Shown piece by piece: positions 10,566 to 20,480 of a stretch of 64,000 bases of DNA (its first letter is position 1; the number at the start of each line of letters is the position of its first letter). The DNA is taken from NCBI RefSeq assembly GCF_030272615.1, contig NC_081412.1, forward strand, positions 142,434,247-142,498,246. The letters are read 5' to 3'. The stretch comes from Cryptomeria japonica (Eukaryota > Streptophyta > Pinopsida > Cupressales > Cupressaceae). The notes beneath the pieces are model-generated. The model did no database searches and was not told the DNA's origin. It saw only the letters and a list, made by a program, of their open reading frames with translations. Both the position numbers and the translations under genes were made by a program.

Positions 10566-12175
10566 ATGGCTTTCACTCACAGATTCAACCACGTTCGCCG
10601 ATTTCAGAGGCCAGCAGAGGCAGGAGAGCCGGTAAGTACCACCAAACCTCCTCGTACTTTGACGCATTTAATTTTGTCATTAATGCATGCCGAATAGGGT
10701 AATAAATGCGCTTAGAATATGGTTCAAAAAGTGTCAAAAAATGTCCAGGCACGTCTGTGTTGGTGCCAGGCGCGTCTGTGTTCGATAGGCGCGTCTGTGT
10801 TTGTGCCAGGCACGTCTATGTCTGGACCCGCACTTGCGTCAATTACGGCCGCGTCTGTGCTGTTCAGGCGCGTTTTATGTCATGTAAGCATGTTTGCGTT
10901 TGAAAAGTATGAATTTGCATCTTCTAGGTCAAATCGGCAGTTTTGTGATGAACATACGCTATCGATTGGATAAGCTGCTGAGAGGATACAGTCAAGCAGG
11001 TCCTCTAGGAAGACTAGGATAAATCAAGGCACTTTGTGATGAACAATGAGTACCAAGAGAGAGTACTTTGTGATGAACAGGGAGTACTAAAGTATGAGCA
11101 ACACTTTGTGATGAACAGGGAGTGCAAATGTGAGTAACACTTTGTGATGAACAGGGAATGTCACACGCGTAGTACTTTTTGATGAACAGGGAGTACCACT
11201 AGGAGAAATAGCAACACTTTGTGATGAATAGTGAGTGTCACTAGGATAGATAACTAGATGCATTTAGATAAAAAGTAGCATTTTGTGATGAACAGTGAAT
11301 GCCACTATGACTGACATGATTGATTTGCTTGACTACAGGAGTATTTGCCTATGCTGGAGTCACGGGAGAGATTCCCGTCCACGCAGAGATTGCGACCTGA
11401 GCTATCGTTTGAGGACAGAGCTGCCATCAAGGAGATGGGCTTGAGACATGTACGATATGTGCTTGAGTTTTGGGCAAACATGGGTTTGCTGACTGCGCTT
11501 GCGGAGAGATGGCACTCTGAGATGTGCACTTTCCATTTACCGATGGGTGAGATGACAGTCACCCTAGAGGATGTATACCGGATTCTACGGATACCAATTG
11601 ATGGAGAGCTGATCCCATACGATCGAGATGGAAACAGAGAGGCATTGAGATGGGTGTTCCAGGACCTTGGACTGGAGATGAGGGCAGGACACATGGCATG
11701 GGACACCATGACAGCCACCGGGTTAGCATTGCCAGCAGTGATCGGAGGAGCTATCAGTGGGTTCCTGTGTCCGAACAGGGCGACACAGGGGTTAGCTATG
11801 GGCTGGGGAGGAGCACTGGAGACGCTGGTGACACAGCACACCAGATATGCCTGGGGACCATGTGTGTTGGCCCACTTGTATTATGAGCTTCATCAGTTCG
11901 TCTACCATGGATCAGTAGGATTGGGCTGCGGGGTCACCTTGCTACAGGTATGGGCCTATGAGCATCTGTCGGCTACCCGACCGATACACTTCAGGGGCAG
12001 GGGTTATGGACGCAACTTTGTACATTTGTACGATATGATCACATCGCAGCCACGGATTGGCAGGCTAGAGCATTGGCGGCGAGTGATTGATGATATTGAC
12101 ATGGTCATATGGAGACCATATCTGGGTTGCGAGCAGTGGGAGGATGACGCAGCTGAGCTCCCTTACACCTTCTAG
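10566..12175 (+). CDS. Plant mobile domain (PMD) protein, two exons, antisense within element G
   Basis: Exon 1 is 10566-10631 (22 codons, starting MAFTHRFNHVRRFQ); intron 10632-11338 has GTAAGT and CTACAG ends; exon 2 starts at 11339 in the same frame and is open to TAG at 12173. About 300 residues. The region after the junction shows the PMD/aminotransferase-like family pattern: LRHVRYVLEFWANMGLLTAL, then WHSEMCTFHLPMGEMTVTLE with DVYRILRIPIDG, then a C-terminal MVIWRPYLG. PMD proteins occur both in plant transposable elements and in host silencing factors (MAIL1/MAIN family); the role here is unknown. The coding sequence is GC-rich compared with its surroundings. It is convergent with the gag-protease frame. 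The frame continues past the stop (see 12176-13279), so the native protein was probably about 670 residues. Confidence 0.8.
10738..10882 (+). repeat. CGCGTCTGTG motif cluster (PMD intron)
   Basis: About six imperfect copies of GGCGCGTCTGTG spaced by 10-30 bp on the plus strand, reading the same way as the PMD gene. The reverse complement of the same motif forms clusters at 19652-19855 and 21071-21292 in front of gag. Confidence 0.85.
11028..11305 (+). repeat. ACTTTGTGATGAACAGGGAG repeat series
   Basis: Seven to eight copies of a core of about 20 bp (CACTTTGTGATGAACAGGGA and close variants) are spaced 30-60 bp apart, separated by unrelated bases, ending shortly before the splice acceptor. The core contains no obvious palindrome. 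Its regular recurrence suggests a protein or RNA binding site, but this is not demonstrated. Confidence 0.85.
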
Positions 12176-13279
12176 AGCAGGTACCTGATTGGGCAGACGC
12201 CCTATGTGCTAGAGAGGCAGCTAGTGGATAGGATTGGCCGATAGTTTGGCCAGATTCAGAGGATGCCACGGGGGTCAGGCTGGTATCCACGGACAGTCAA
12301 GGATCAGGCACAGTTTGGGCCCTTACTGTCATATGATCAGGCAGTGACTCAGCTAGTGGAGATGATGCCCCTACCATGGGACATGTGGCCTGAGATCGAG
12401 GACGCCGGTATGGATGCTGAGTATACAGCATATTGGGCAAAGCATCCCTTCCCACGGTTGACAGATCCAGGAGAGCCATTAGATGGGGACGATGGTGGGG
12501 ATGATGATGATGATGGAGGGGATGAGGGCAGAGGCCGACAAAGGAGGAGGGGAGCAGTTGGGGAGAGGAGGGTGGCAGCTCGGAGGGAGGGCGATGAGGA
12601 GAGGCAGGCTCGGGTGGTGAGGGGTCGCGGTGGATTGCTACTACAGGTGCCAGCAGCATAGGGTCCTGGACAGGTATAGGCACAAGGACAGGGACAGAGA
12701 TAGGTACTAGTATAGGCACCAGTATAGGTACAGATACAGGCACAGGGGCAAGCACCCGTACAGGGGGAGCCACAGGCAGAGGCAGAGGGGGATGACCCGG
12801 TGGAGGCCGAGCTGCTAGATCTGAGGGAGATCTACCAGGGCCAGGTAGATGAGATCCAGGAGCTAGAGAGGGAGAGGGATTGGCTCAAGAGGAGGCTCAG
12901 AGATACTGAGCGAGAGCGGGATCAGGCTATCTAGCGCTACACTGAGGCTGAGATAGCACTGAGGGCTGGGAGGCAGGCAGCGGAGGACACCAAGGCAGGG
13001 TATGCATATGTCCTGCGAGCAAGAGAGGAGATTGCCTACTGGAGAGACCTCTACTATGGTGCAGTGCCAACAGATCAGCGGGTGAGGAGCTTCCATAGAC
13101 AGTCGCGTACAACGACAGCTACGGGAGGGAGCCAGAGGAGACAGGCATTGAGTGGTGGGGTTATGGGTCCTCCACCACCACCAGATAGAGGGGATAGGAG
13201 GGATGATCCTAGGGTGAGTCCTTCAGGGGCTCAGATTCCATCGAGGCCAAGCGGATCCGAGGGAGGGATTTCTTCATAG
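12176..13279 (+). pseudogene. PMD protein C-terminal extension, interrupted only by TAG codons
   Basis: The PMD frame continues without frameshift from 12176 to 13279. It contains conserved-looking sequence, an acidic run (GDDGGDDDDDGGDE, about 12490-12530), an arginine-rich part, a glutamine-rich part (12662-12780) and a charged coiled-coil stretch (about 12800-13060: ERERDWLKRRLRDTERERDQ). In-frame stops after 12175 are at 12242, 12659, 12677, 12701, 12713, 12725 and 12932, with the likely natural end at 13277; all are TAG and several sit where the pattern predicts Gln (CAG). Confidence 0.7.
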
Positions 13280-13285
13280 CCGTAG

Positions 13286-15042
13286 AGGGGCTCCCTTTGT
13301 ATCAGTTTTTGTACCATTTTTGTATTATGATGTAGACACCTGTGGGTGATTGTAGCCATATGATTTTGACATCATTGTATCATGACACTTTATATATATT
13401 TATGAGATGATTCATCTTTGCGGCAGCTATATGCATGTGTACCTATGTGATGAGATGTTCTTATGTGATTCTTATGATATGGATGCAAATATGTATATGA
13501 TGTAATGCAATATTTTATTTTTTTTTGTTCGTTTATGTTTTATATGTGTATGCATGATGCAAATGTATGTAATGCAGATGAATATGATAATGCAAATGTA
13601 AATTGTGCTAACAGTTGTTGTGTGTAGGATGTGATGCAATTGTGATATCTATATGTATGTATGAAATGCTTATATGTGGTAATGCAGGTGCAACTACATG
13701 AAATGCAAATGTTTTTGGTGTGTCATTATACTCAGTCATGTGATAGCAGGCTACGTGGACTCGAGAAGGATGATGGAAGTCAATCAAGAAAGGGGGGATG
13801 AAAGACAGAAGATATGAAAGTGAAAGAGCTTCTTGTGTGTTATCATCATTGAGCTTTATTATGGCAAGTAGGTTATGACAATCGAGGCATATGTTCAACC
13901 CAGAAAGTCATTGTACCTGTTTGCATGGAGATAAGACAGTCACAAACAAGGAATGCCCCAATTCATACTAGACTCACAGTGTCCTCATATCCTTGGACAA
14001 GTCATAGCATTACTAAGAGACAATCCACAGACAGAAAATACAAATAGGTGATGATACCCCATCCTCGCCTTTCTAGTCAAAGACATCCTGGAGATAGAAT
14101 CTCTAGTCAAAGACATCCTGGAAAAGCTAAAAGATATGTCACCAAAAAAAAAAAAGATTAAATCAAAAGAAAACCAAGACTCGACACCAACATCCACTGT
14201 AGTCCTCAAGTTTAGTGTCCCTTGTCACTTGTATAAGTCTTATTTGATTGTGGTCACAATGTTTACTTTCACAGAAAGGATAGATAGCACTGAACCATAA
14301 TGTTGTTTGAGTCTGTTGAAAGATTTGATTTGTTGAAGCCCATTGTTGCTGTTGTGTCTCATCTGAAACTGACTGAATCCATGAAACTGATACTTTATTG
14401 TGGAGAAGACAAAACTTTATTGCAGATCTGTGATGCAGATGCTACTTTATTGTGGATTGTGCGCAGATAGACTGAAGGAAGCTGGAAGAAACTGTACTCC
14501 TTGAAACATGTGATGTTCTCAGTTCCACACCCATTACTAGATGTAGGATTTTCCTTAGCCACAGATAGGATCTGATTTATTATGGATGGAAAGGGATGAA
14601 AAGGGAGGTTTATTATGAATGGCTAACCAATCTTGGGTAGATCAATAACAAGCCATGATGGGAATGGGTAAGTTTATTATGAACGAATTGGTTGTGAGTG
14701 TATGCAAAGTGAAAGGATGCAAGAGAATCCTGAAGGAGGGAGGAGCAATGTCTCTACGCATGGCGCTGGTGACCCAGTTCTCACCATGGTACTTGCCCAG
14801 GGCGCCACCGAAGTGGTTTTCACTGTTGGACGAAATTATTTCTCTTTACTTTTTTCGATTTTTCAATGTTTTTTTGTGTCACCAGGCGCCTGTTTGCCAG
14901 GTTTTCACCAAGCAACGATTTTTTTGTTTTATAATTTTTTATTTTTTTTTTTGTGTATTTTTGAAATTTTTGATTTTTTTGTATTTTAAAATTTTTTTTT
15001 GATTTTTTTTGTATTGTTTTTGAATTAGGATACTCTGAAGAG
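13286..15042. other. Element G spacer between the convergent PMD and gag-protease frames
   Basis: No gene is recognised. The part 13290-13730 is rich in ATGTGATGCAA-like words; 14072-14125 holds a 29-bp tandem duplication of TCTAGTCAAAGACATCCTGG; 14580-14690 repeats TTTATTATGAA three times; 14920-15020 is T-rich on the plus strand. It is the shared 3' flank of both genes and would hold their transcript ends. Confidence 0.6.
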
Positions 15043-16602
15043 CTATGTGTAAAACTTGCGAAGGTGCATGCTATTGATAGGATCCTCCAAAGGTTCACCT
15101 TCTGTAGTTGAGAGCTGATATGCCCCAGATCCATATGCTATTGTGATGATGTAAGGACCAAGCCAGTTTGGTTTGAACTTGCCCTTCTTCTCTCTGTCTT
15201 GTTGATTTTTAGGATTTTCTCTGAGAACTAAGTCCCCTACCTCAAATGTGCGAGGCTTGACTTTATGATTGTAGCTGCATTGTTCCTTGACTGAATGATG
15301 TGTAGCTTGATTGAATGTCTTCCTCGATGAAGGAACTGAGATAGAATTACTAGTGTGTGGACTACACAAGCTTGTATGCATGTCACCTGAAGAAGTTTGG
15401 GCATCCCTGATAACAAAGTCCTTCAAGGAAGCTCCATTAAAAGTCCATGATGTATCACCAGAAGGGAAAGGATGCGTGGAACAAGTAGATGAGTGATGAA
15501 GGCTTATGATTGCGAAAAGAAGTGAAAGTAGGATAGCATGATGGAGACTTAGGATCAACAAGTAATCTTTTTGACTTGCAATTGTAGAATTTTTGCCCCC
15601 AGTTATTTTGATATTAGGGGAGATCAACTCTTGCTCTTTTTCTTTCATTGGATTTTTATCCTTGACCTTGATTTTTGCAGAGTCCAACAGCTTTTGATTT
15701 TGATTTGGACTAAAGGACTTCTCTCTATTTTTGACTTGTAGATTTTTCTTTTCAAAGCTTGACTTTTGATCCCCAATGAGTAAGGGCTTTTGTGATTCTT
15801 GTTGATCCAAGTCTAGGAGAGGAGTGGAAATGGAATGAGCAGATGATATGGTAAGGCTATGTGAGTTCTCAAGAGGGTTGGTGATACACTCAATAGATTC
15901 TTTGTTGGAACCACTCTTAAGACTATTGATATCAAGAGTTGCTTGCACCACTAGAGGAGATTTGCATTTAGACTTAGTAGCCACAACACTAGGTGGTTCA
16001 CACCCAATTCCTTGGCATTGCAAATTGTTTGTAGGTTGTTCTTGTTGACAAAACACCTTAGGAGATAATAAGAGTTGGTCAACATGAAATATATACTCAC
16101 CACATCCCATGTCTTTAAACATGAAATTTTCTTTGATCTCTGCTTGTTTTGATGTAAAAGCTTTCAACAATTCTGGATCCACATATGCTGATGAAGGAAT
16201 AGCTTCTCGATTGACTGGGATTGTTATTTCTGACTGAGGTTGTAGATTGTTGCAATATATGAATGGATTTGGATCTTCTTTGATGGTCACTTCAACTCCA
16301 TTGTGTGGAAACTTGATACATTGATGATATGTAGATGGTACTGCGTTCATCTCATGAATCCATGGGCGTCCTAGCAATATGTTGTATGTGAGATCCAGAT
16401 CAAGTACTTGACAAACCACATCCTTTGTAACTGGCCCAACTCTGAGAGGTAAGGTGATTGTGCCTTTGGATGAACGCTCTTCATCATCATATGCTTTGAT
16501 AGTAATTTTGTTTGTAGAATTCACAGCTTTGTCGGAATATCCCAATTGTTTAATTGTGCTCAATGTACAAATGTTTAGACCTGCTCCTCCATCTATCGGG
16601 AC
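15043..16602 (-). CDS. Protease-linker-GPY/F fusion of element G
   Basis: A long open frame (506 codons from the first ATG at 16563; the frame itself opens after a TGA at 16603-16605). It starts with a retropepsin-like domain: DGGAGLNICT at about 16575-16600 is the active-site region, with LTYNILLGRPWIHEMNA further on. A low-complexity, Ser/Lys/Gln-rich linker of about 300 residues follows. The end (about 15043-15270) is the C-terminal module of gypsy integrases: FEVGDLVLRENP, KGKFKPNWLGPYIIT, GAYQL, HLRKFYT. Reverse transcriptase, RNase H and the integrase catalytic core are absent without loss of frame. Possible roles are Gag processing and chromatin targeting; neither is shown. Confidence 0.75.
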   Translation of the reverse strand, partial: VPIDGGAGLNICTLSTIKQLGYSDKAVNSTNKITIKAYDDEERSSKGTITLPLRVGPVTKDVVCQVLDLDLTYNILLGRPWIHEMNAVPSTYHQCIKFPHNGVEVTIKEDPNPFIYCNNLQPQSEITIPVNREAIPSSAYVDPELLKAFTSKQAEIKENFMFKDMGCGEYIFHVDQLLLSPKVFCQQEQPTNNLQCQGIGCEPPSVVATKSKCKSPLVVQATLDINSLKSGSNKESIECITNPLENSHSLTISSAHSISTPLLDLDQQESQKPLLIGDQKSSFEKKNLQVKNREKSFSPNQNQKLLDSAKIKVKDKNPMKEKEQELISPNIKITGGKNSTIASQKDYLLILSLHHAILLSLLFAIISLHHSSTCSTHPFPSGDTSWTFNGASLKDFVIRDAQTSSGDMHTSLCSPHTSNSISVPSSRKTFNQATHHSVKEQCSYNHKVKPRTFEVGDLVLRENPKNQQDREKKGKFKPNWLGPYIITIAYGSGAYQLSTTEGEPLEDPINSMHLRKFYT

Positions 16603-18336
16603 TCATTTGATTCTATGTTTGTGTATGAAGGCTTCAATGTGTAATGGTGCATTATGTGGCTGACTTACAAAGGCGTCATTGGCTTCTGTGAAAGTAAGTG
16701 AATGTGGAATGGAAAGGTATCCCACCATGGCTTGAAACTGGTCCACGTTTAGATCAGTAGGAACGGCAGTATCTCTCAAGGTTTTGTCAAGAATGGCTTT
16801 ATGTGCGGGAGATATGCGTAGGAGCTCAAGGATCGAGATGAGCACGGGTGTCTTCCCTAGCTGTTCTACAAGGTCATACTCAGGTTTGGTTGATGAAGAA
16901 GCTGTGTTTTTAGTTGGAGCACCTTGCAAAGTGATTTTACCTCGGCGAGTTGTGACATTACATTCAGAGGTAGGTTCAAAAGAAGATCCAACACCTTTTA
17001 GGACAATCTTGGGTCTCTGAGTAGAATTCTCAAATGCTTTGTCCTTGATGATAATGGTAGAGACATAATTGTCCATCGAGATGTGATTGATAGTTGAATC
17101 ATAGTTGTAAGATGCTCTGGTATAGCTGGTTTGATCCTCTGTGGCTTTAGCTTTTCCTTTGTCATGTTTTGGGAATGGTTCCTTAAACATCTCATGTTCT
17201 TGATTAGATGAATGTCCCTGAATCTCAATGTCACCTCTATCAATGAGATCTTGTATGATGTTCTTCAGTCGATGACAAATTCCTGTCTTATGACCCTTTC
17301 TCTTATGAAATTCACAATACTCATCATCATTCCACCAATTTGGTTTAACCTTTGGTTCATATGGAGGAAAATATGGAACTGTGATTACTTTGTTTGCCAC
17401 TAGCTTCTTGAAGACTGACTCAAGTGGTTCTCCCAATGGGGTGTACTTCCTTCGTGATCTGGAAGTTGTTTGAGTATTCACTTGATTGTTTGTAGAACTT
17501 GATCCTGAAAAGATGAATTTGGGTTGCATTGTGTTGGCATCAACAACACCATCATTGACTGTGTTCTTGTTTTTATTCCAAAATCTTGGCTTGTCTTTTC
17601 CTTTAAAGTCATCTTTGTTTTCCTTGAATATCTTAATGACTCCTTGTTCAATTAGGACCTTTTCTATCGCTAAGCCTTTTTCAATGACATCCTTGAAGGT
17701 GGACAAACAAGCTTTTCTTAGATCATAGCCAATGTCTTTGTTAACATTCTGGGTGAACATTTCTACCATTTGTTTTTGTGGAATTTCACAAGAGCATCTG
17801 CTGGCTAGATTTCTCCATCTTTGTAAAAATGATGAAAAAGACTCTCCATCTTTTTGCTTGGTGTTGCACAAAGTAGTGACTGATATGTCTGTCTCTATAT
17901 TGTAGGAGAAATGTTGAATAAATGCCTCTGCTAGGTCACCCCATGACTTAATTCCAGGTGGAAGTTGGGAGAACCATTCCATAGCTTGATCACCTAAGCT
18001 TTGTGGGAATAATCTCATCAAATATGTCTCTTCTGAAGCTACCTCAATGCAAGCTGTGAAAAATTGTCTTGTGTGTGCCTTAGGATCCCCTTTTCCTCTA
18101 TACTTATCAAATTTAGGTGTCACAAAGTGTGTAGGAAAAGGAGGCATTGGAATGCTCTTGTCAAATGGATAAGGACATATGTCTCTCATTGTGTATGTTG
18201 GCTTCGGTGTATTTATGTCCTCCATTTTCTTTTGTAAGTCCCTGATTTGTTGCTCCAAATTGCTCTGAGGTGGAGATCGACTTCTTGGACCATATCCTAT
18301 GTTTGAGGTACCCATTGGAGGAGGAGCATGTTGCAT
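16603..18336 (-). CDS. Gag of element G (Retrotrans_gag type with variant zinc knuckle)
   Basis: A 577-codon frame. The capsid-like domain has the pattern AHTRQFFTACIEVASEETYL, then AMEWFSQLPPGIKSWGDL with AEAFIQHF, then GESFSSFLQRWRNLA. Downstream is a zinc-knuckle variant CEFHKRKGHKTGICHRL, with His in place of the second Cys, as in several plant gypsy gags. It should form particles and package RNA. A TGA at 16605-16603 separates it from the protease in the same frame, and a TAA at 18384-18382 separates it from the N-terminal part. Either both are mutations, probably C-to-T, or they are suppressed; mutation is simpler. Confidence 0.85.
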   Translation of the reverse strand: MQHAPPPMGTSNIGYGPRSRSPPQSNLEQQIRDLQKKMEDINTPKPTYTMRDICPYPFDKSIPMPPFPTHFVTPKFDKYRGKGDPKAHTRQFFTACIEVASEETYLMRLFPQSLGDQAMEWFSQLPPGIKSWGDLAEAFIQHFSYNIETDISVTTLCNTKQKDGESFSSFLQRWRNLASRCSCEIPQKQMVEMFTQNVNKDIGYDLRKACLSTFKDVIEKGLAIEKVLIEQGVIKIFKENKDDFKGKDKPRFWNKNKNTVNDGVVDANTMQPKFIFSGSSSTNNQVNTQTTSRSRRKYTPLGEPLESVFKKLVANKVITVPYFPPYEPKVKPNWWNDDEYCEFHKRKGHKTGICHRLKNIIQDLIDRGDIEIQGHSSNQEHEMFKEPFPKHDKGKAKATEDQTSYTRASYNYDSTINHISMDNYVSTIIIKDKAFENSTQRPKIVLKGVGSSFEPTSECNVTTRRGKITLQGAPTKNTASSSTKPEYDLVEQLGKTPVLISILELLRISPAHKAILDKTLRDTAVPTDLNVDQFQAMVGYLSIPHSLTFTEANDAFVSQPHNAPLHIEAFIHKHRIK

Positions 18337-18381
18337 ATATGGATGATATTGATCATACGCATGTTCATATGGAGGAGGTCT

Positions 18382-19161
18382 TTAATGATGCTGCATATAT
18401 GGACCACTTGGTATAGATTCATGTTGTGGAACACCATATCTATTTTGTGCATGTATACCATACTCTACAGGCATGTCATGTTCTATTGTATTGCCCCCAA
18501 ATTTGACACGGGGTTTCCTTGTGTCCAAATTTTGAGCATGCCTTGGAATATCCCATTGCTTTGGTGGTTGATCCTTAGCATTGATATGGGATTGAGCATA
18601 TTTTTCTCCATAAGACTTCCATAATGGTCTGCGAAGGTGAGTATCATATGTTTGACCATGTGTATGTGGGACCTCTGGTTTTTGAAGCAAAGCTGATGGT
18701 GATTCAGGTACCATATGTGGTCCTCTATTTCCTCCACTATTAGGTCTCCTTTGATCCATGTTGGAGTGAGGTTGTTGCAAAGGTTGATTTTCCATTATTT
18801 GAGACATGTCAAAATCATGAGGTATCTTGGCTCCACTTTGTGCCATCATTTGTAAGAAGTATTGTCTATCCCTCCTCATGATTTCCTCAACCAATCGATT
18901 AAAATGGGGATTCATAATGGATTCTTCCACATCTGCTGAATGTACGAAAAAGTTGTCCATATTGTCATTGTGTGTATCATTGTTGTTTGTAGTGTCCATG
19001 TTCTCAACATTTGGAATGTTTCTATAGGCATCCATGTCAGGTAATGTGTTATGATCAGTATTGAAAAAGACATCATTGTCATACTCATAGACACTCATGT
19101 TTGCGGACTCTTGAGCCTCTTTAGTTTCTCTCCTAGATTTTTGAAGACGGGTTTCAACCAT
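18382..19161 (-). CDS. N-terminal part of element G Gag
   Basis: A 259-codon frame beginning MVETRLQKSRRETKEAQE, rich in Asn, Asp, His and Gln, with no recognised fold. It is in the same frame as the main Gag, with the TAA at 18384-18382 between them, so it is probably the original start of one Gag-protease polyprotein of about 1370 codons (19161-15043). Similar hydrophilic N-terminal extensions occur in other plant gypsy gags. Confidence 0.7.
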   Translation of the reverse strand: MVETRLQKSRRETKEAQESANMSVYEYDNDVFFNTDHNTLPDMDAYRNIPNVENMDTTNNNDTHNDNMDNFFVHSADVEESIMNPHFNRLVEEIMRRDRQYFLQMMAQSGAKIPHDFDMSQIMENQPLQQPHSNMDQRRPNSGGNRGPHMVPESPSALLQKPEVPHTHGQTYDTHLRRPLWKSYGEKYAQSHINAKDQPPKQWDIPRHAQNLDTRKPRVKFGGNTIEHDMPVEYGIHAQNRYGVPQHESIPSGPYMQHH

Positions 19162-19651
19162 GAACTAGGTATTGACCGAGATGTGTGAGACTAGATGAAA
19201 AATGGAAAAAGTATGGAAGACCAAGAGTTGGATGGAATGTAAATGAATCTGAGGTGTACTTGCAATGTCCAAAGTATACTACCAAGTATGTATGTAGTAG
19301 AGTAGGTGTGACTTCCAAAGAGAGGATAGTTTCTCTTGATGAGGTAAGTTGACCTTGACTCTAAGTAAGACCAAATGAGACCCAAAGGTGATAGACCTTG
19401 ATGAGGGACCACTTAGCAAAATGTTGTTGTATGTAGTGTGTTGATAAAGTATGATGAGGACAAGCAAGTGACCTTTTGACTCAAGTTTAGACAAATGTAA
19501 ATGTAAAGTGAGATGTAAAGCAATGATGGACTTTGTGAGACCCAAGGACAGGCTGAATGCTAGATGAAACCCTGGAGAAATGACCTAGGAAGCTCAAGAA
19601 CTCCGAAACTGACTGTGTTTGTTTGCTAGACTGTAACAGTTTTTTCAATTC

Positions 19652-19855
19652 TGGACACAGACGCGCCTGTATACTTCACAGATGCAGTTTCCCGACACAG
19701 ACGCGGCTCTGTTTAACACAGACGTGCTTCTGAGATTTTTTTTTTTTTGCAAAGTGTAATGTTGATTGTTGGAACACAGACGCGATTCTGCCCTTCACAG
19801 ACGTGGTTTTTTTGACACAGACGCTATTATGCTCGACACAGACGCGTTTCTGCAA
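19652..19855 (-). repeat. CGCGTCTGTG motif cluster (gag-proximal)
   Basis: Eight copies of ACACAGACGCG or one-base variants on the plus strand (CGCGTCTGTG reading toward gag), separated by 10-40 bp. It lies about 500 bp upstream of the gag ATG. Confidence 0.85.
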
Positions 19856-20111
19856 ATTTTATGCAATTTTTCCAATCTATGAAGTTGTTTTGTTGTGACC
19901 AAATCTGACTGTTTGACTATTTTTCATGACAAGAGGACACAATGTTGATGATGACCCAATGTTTGCAAGTGTCTAGACTCAAAATGACTCCAAGAAAAGT
20001 GTATTGTTTGAAGTGAAAAAAATGTTTTGCATACACTTGAAGACACAAAAGACATAATGTTTTGCTGTTTGGTTTTGAATGTTTTGAATGTTTAACATAA
20101 GTCAAGCACAA

Positions 20112-20480
20112 TTCTTATGGTTGGCCAAGCCAATAGTTGTTGATCCCACATGGGGTTTTACCCCCGAGGCTACGCTATTCAAAGCGAATATAGATGCTTG
20201 ACCTCAATGGCTCCACCCTCGGCACTCACTTCTCGGGTCAGCCAAGCATCAGTCCCCATGAAAACTCCCTGTGGTGAACTTTGTATCTCTACTAAGAACC
20301 GTATGTGTGTGGGCCGCTACCAGAGGTCCGACCTCCTGCCCCAACAACTAGAAGGATTTGGGACTCTAAAACAAAATGGTGCTAGTAAGGGCATCCACTC
20401 GTGTGGCCATACATGTGGCACTTTTAGCTCTGTAAATATAGAAGGCTCCCAGCCGGTAGGGGTTACGCCCTACAACTGAT
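20112..20480. other. GC-rich block in the leader of element G
   Basis: The block reads through with few AT runs, unlike its flanks, and contains words such as GGGGTTTTACCCCCGAGGC and GGTAGGGGTTACGCCCTAC. No RNA family was recognised; the plus-strand ORF 20150-20479 has no motif. It may be a structured leader or part of an internal insert. Confidence 0.35.

Larger units (their letters stand above)
10632..11338 (+). other. Intron of the PMD gene, packed with two motif arrays
   Basis: The 707-bp intron has canonical GTAAGT...TACAG ends that join two in-frame exons. It holds the CGCGTCTGTG cluster (10738-10880) and the ACTTTGTGATGAACAGGGAG series (11028-11305). No ORF in it is credible; the cysteine-rich translations are products of the repeated motif. 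Confidence 0.65.

Noticed and set aside
10706-10973. Cysteine- and valine-rich short frames
   Set aside because: They lie in the PMD intron and arise from the CGCGTCTGTG motif; the splice model explains the region better.
11305-11841. A 178-codon minus-strand frame opposite PMD
   Set aside because: It is the complementary strand of a GC-rich coding exon with strong family motifs on the plus strand; no domain on the minus strand.
12297-12773. A 158-codon Pro/Val-rich minus-strand frame
   Set aside because: It is the complement of the Gln- and Gly-rich part of the PMD extension; low complexity.
13331-13341. TGTAGACACCT inside element G, identical to its LTR start
   Set aside because: Only 11 bases match; the following sequence does not resemble the LTR, so it is not an extra LTR.
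20150-20479. A 109-codon frame in the G leader
   Set aside because: Antisense to the element, no known motif, and the block looks like a leader RNA segment; kept only as a GC-rich region.
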